Positions 20,209 to 22,130 of a stretch of 22,130 nucleotides of DNA are shown in pieces. Made by a program: the position numbers and the translations under genes. The notes below the pieces were generated by a model that was not told the DNA's origin, ran no database searches, and was given only the letters and a program-made list of their open reading frames with translations. Every line of letters begins with the position of its first letter. Position 1 is the stretch's first letter. The stretch is from the NCBI GenBank assembly GCA_045633505.1, contig JAZQYK010000024.1, forward strand, positions 1 to 22,130, read 5' to 3'. The DNA is from Fimenecus sp045633505 (GTDB lineage Bacteria > Bacillota > Clostridia > Oscillospirales > Acutalibacteraceae).

Positions 20209-21189
20209 ATGAAATCAAATATTATGAGAATAATTGCCGCAATGATGGCGCTCGTTATGATTGTAACTTGCTTTGCATCGTGCAAGAAAAACGAGGGTGG
20301 CGAGGAAATCACAAAGCCATCGGACGTTGAAGCACCTATGGATAACGATTCAGTAGATTTTGACGATTACAATACTGACGATACACCGACTGAGTCAACA
20401 ACAAAAACTCCTACGACGACAAAGACTCCTACAAATACGGGAAGCAGTTCTTCAAGCGGTTCGTCAGGTTCAAGCGGTTCATCAGGTTCAAGCGGTTCAT
20501 CAAACTCAAGCGGAATGGCTGGCGGTCAGGTGACATCGGCGGATATTTTGGCTACTCTTAATGAGGTTGGCTATGCTTATGATGCAGAGCAGGATATTTA
20601 TTATTCAACACTCAATCCTTGGCAGCGTCATTTTGGCTTCGGTGATGAATATGACCAAGCAGCACCTTATGCTAATATGAGATATACAACTCTTAAAATT
20701 GACTTTAACTATGATAATCTTCTTTGGAGACTTCAATGGTGGAAAGGTCAATATGGTGTTCTTGAAGGCGCTGAACTTGGTGTTTACACAAAGGACCCTA
20801 ACGACAATTCTACAACTTTCTATGATTGTGCAGAGGATGACCAATTACTTGATATGAGTTTTGAATATTACCGTACAGTTTCTGACTATAACAAGGGCAA
20901 AATGCTTTTCTACCGTGAAGAACAGGCACACTGGTGGTTGACAGGATTTAAGTTCGGCTATACGGCAGGTTCAAACAAGAGTGTCGTTAAAGCAACGTTA
21001 AAGGCTTATGACAAAAATATGGCTGACGGTATTGAGTCCGGTCTTCAAAAGGTTACTGACAGCAAAGGTAATTGGGACGGATTTGTAAGCTATCAGGAAG
21101 GCGTTTCTGCAAAGAATTATTACATAAGAGAGGGTAATAATTTCACTGTTATCTGGGTTGATGCAGGTTACGAAAATTACACTAACTAA
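20209..21189 (+). CDS. Lipoprotein with Ser/Gly-rich linker and DUF4474-like domain
   Basis: This 326-residue lipoprotein has a signal ending CFASC, with C25 lipidated. An acidic stretch (about 33-60), a Thr/Pro segment (TTKTPTTTKTPTNT) and a run of Ser-Gly repeats (about 79-103) form a flexible tether. The folded domain from about 110 contains YDAEQDIYYSTLNPWQRHFGFGDEYD, FNYDNLLWRLQWWKGQYG and the ending AHWWLTGFKFG, the pattern of DUF4474, common in Clostridia and of unknown function. It is rich in Trp and Tyr, so carbohydrate or peptide binding is conceivable. The ATG has GGAGG upstream. It is monocistronic, with its own promoter and terminator. Confidence 0.85.
   Translation: MKSNIMRIIAAMMALVMIVTCFASCKKNEGGEEITKPSDVEAPMDNDSVDFDDYNTDDTPTESTTKTPTTTKTPTNTGSSSSSGSSGSSGSSGSSGSSNSSGMAGGQVTSADILATLNEVGYAYDAEQDIYYSTLNPWQRHFGFGDEYDQAAPYANMRYTTLKIDFNYDNLLWRLQWWKGQYGVLEGAELGVYTKDPNDNSTTFYDCAEDDQLLDMSFEYYRTVSDYNKGKMLFYREEQAHWWLTGFKFGYTAGSNKSVVKATLKAYDKNMADGIESGLQKVTDSKGNWDGFVSYQEGVSAKNYYIREGNNFTVIWVDAGYENYTN
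20443..20511 (+). repeat. In-gene 18-base tandem repeat encoding the Ser-Gly linker
   Basis: The unit TCAGGTTCAAGCGGTTCA occurs exactly at 20464-20481 and 20482-20499, with partial copies on both sides. Length changes by slippage in units of six residues would keep the frame. Confidence 0.85.
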
Positions 21190-21197
21190 AATTATTT

Positions 21198-21230
21198 ACC
21201 GTCAAGGTTAATCCTTGGCGGTATTTTTTT
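21198..21230 (+). terminator. Rho-independent terminator of the DUF4474 lipoprotein gene
   Basis: Stem ACCGTCAAGG (21198-21207) with CCTTGGCGGT (21213-21222), one wobble pair, loop TTAAT, followed by seven T. Confidence 0.9.
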
Positions 21231-21311
21231 GAGATTTTGTATAAAAACCGTTTAAAATATAGAGCATTATATATATAAGAAAACTATTTTTAAATAAATT
21301 TCTTATTATAG

Positions 21312-21340
21312 TTGAAAAACGGCGATTTTTAGTGTAAAAT
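21312..21340 (+). promoter_or_regulatory. Promoter of the glycogen phosphorylase gene
   Basis: TTGAAA (21312-21317), 17-base spacer, TAAAAT (21335-21340), 55 bases before the start codon. An AT-rich inverted repeat ATAAGAAA/TTTCTTAT (21275-21306) lies just upstream of the -35 and could be a regulatory site. Confidence 0.65.
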
Positions 21341-21395
21341 ATACAAACAGACTTTAGTTTTTAATGTTTTTTATAAATTTTTTTGGAGGATTTGT

Positions 21396-22130
21396 ATGAA
21401 TTATTCGCTTACAAAGAAACAAGCAAAAGAGCTTGTTGAGTCAAAGCTTTCTCATTTCATCGGGGTAAATCCTGAAGAGGCTACAAACGAACAGTTTTAC
21501 AAAGCGATTGTTTTGATTCTCAGAGATATGATGGGTCAGGGCAGAGCTGAATTTTCAAAACAGGGCTCAAAGAAAGGCACGAAGAGAGTTTATTATCTCT
21601 GTATGGAGTTTTTAATGGGTCGTTCACTTAAAAACAATCTTTACAACCTTAATCTTACAAAGGTTTTTGAAAGTGTTTTGAAAGACTACGGTGTAAAGAT
21701 GGACTCAATCTATGACTGTGAGCCTGATGCAGGTCTCGGTAACGGCGGCCTTGGTCGTCTTGCGGCTTGTTATCTTGACGGTCTTGCAACTCAGGGTTAC
21801 GTTTCAAAAGGTTATTCTATTCTTTATGAATACGGTATCTTTAAACAGAAATTAGTTGACGGTTGGCAGACTGAACTTCCTGATTTCTGGCTTCCGGGCG
21901 GTGACGTGTGGCTTGTACCTCACGAAGAAAGCGCAATCAACATCAATTTTGAGGGTGAAGTGCGTGACACTTGGGAAAATCACTATCACCACGTTGAAAT
22001 CGAAAATCCAACGGTAATTCAGGCTGTGCCTTATGATATGCACGTGGCAGGTAAAGACGGTAAGGGTATTTCAGTTCTTCGTCTTTGGTCTGCAAAAGCA
22101 CCGGGTCTTGATATGGCACTCTTTAATCAG
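21396..22130 (+). CDS. glgP: Glycogen/alpha-glucan phosphorylase, N-terminal part (3' end outside window)
   Basis: The first 245 residues of the enzyme that releases glucose-1-phosphate from the non-reducing ends of glycogen or maltodextrin, using pyridoxal phosphate (GT35). Characteristic blocks are YYLCMEFLMGRSL (66-78), EPDAGLGNGGLGRLAACYLDG (109-129), the stretch ILYEYGIFKQ, and LPDFWLPGGDVW. The pyridoxal-lysine and phosphate site lie downstream of the window. The ATG at 21396 has GGAGGA at 21385-21390 and its own promoter. Together with the GH13 enzyme at 3920 it points to an intracellular alpha-glucan breakdown pathway. The frame is open to the window end. Confidence 0.96.
   Translation, partial: MNYSLTKKQAKELVESKLSHFIGVNPEEATNEQFYKAIVLILRDMMGQGRAEFSKQGSKKGTKRVYYLCMEFLMGRSLKNNLYNLNLTKVFESVLKDYGVKMDSIYDCEPDAGLGNGGLGRLAACYLDGLATQGYVSKGYSILYEYGIFKQKLVDGWQTELPDFWLPGGDVWLVPHEESAININFEGEVRDTWENHYHHVEIENPTVIQAVPYDMHVAGKDGKGISVLRLWSAKAPGLDMALFNQ

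Overview
The window looks like a chromosomal segment of an anaerobic, low-GC Gram-positive gut bacterium, most plausibly a Clostridia member of the Ruminococcaceae/Oscillospiraceae type. This is inference from gene content: strong GGAGG/AGGTG ribosome binding sites, TTGACA/TATAAT promoters, lipoprotein signals, alpha-glucan and alpha-galactoside enzymes, and DUF4474- and DUF3592-like proteins. No ribosomal RNA or taxonomic marker is present. Almost all genes are on the + strand; exceptions are the CapA-like gene (10258-11607) and two small basic-protein genes (443-679, 1021-1227).

Layout. Positions 2-394 are the 3' end of gap (glyceraldehyde-3-phosphate dehydrogenase). Positions 418-1692 hold a tandemly duplicated module: each copy has a small basic protein on the minus strand, a divergent XRE-type regulator on the plus strand, an operator-like repeat between them, and the same hairpin terminator. 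The second copy ends in the orphan 3' tail of a lost third regulator. Positions 1782-3816 carry a THUMP-type RNA methyltransferase and a diacylglycerol-kinase-family lipid kinase; 3920-5788 is a cytoplasmic GH13 neopullulanase-like enzyme. Positions 5858-9192 form an envelope operon: a lipoprotein with a seven-bladed propeller, a multi-pass membrane protein, and a PrsA/SurA-like lipoprotein. tRNA-Arg(CCT) and its terminator follow.

Positions 9336-9507 are a dense array of seven short hairpins joined by TATATCATCA-type linkers whose orientation flips mid-array. It runs into a promoter, a 22-codon leader ORF and an overlapping DUF3592-like membrane protein gene. A CapA-family protein lies on the minus strand (10258-11607). 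Positions 11755-15744 are a sugar operon: GH36 alpha-galactosidase, GH4 glycosidase, PfkB kinase. A small membrane protein (15813-16247) lies between inverted copies of a GC-rich palindrome. Then come a MATE transporter, a TetR regulator, an FGGY sugar kinase, a DUF4474-type lipoprotein, and the 5' part of glycogen phosphorylase, cut by the window end.

Function. The recurring theme is carbohydrate use: GH13 and glycogen phosphorylase for intracellular alpha-glucans, GH36/GH4/PfkB for imported galactosides or related glycosides, FGGY kinase for a further sugar, and GAPDH for glycolysis. No sugar transporter is present. The most unusual content is the duplicated regulator/small-protein module and the hairpin array with its leader ORF.
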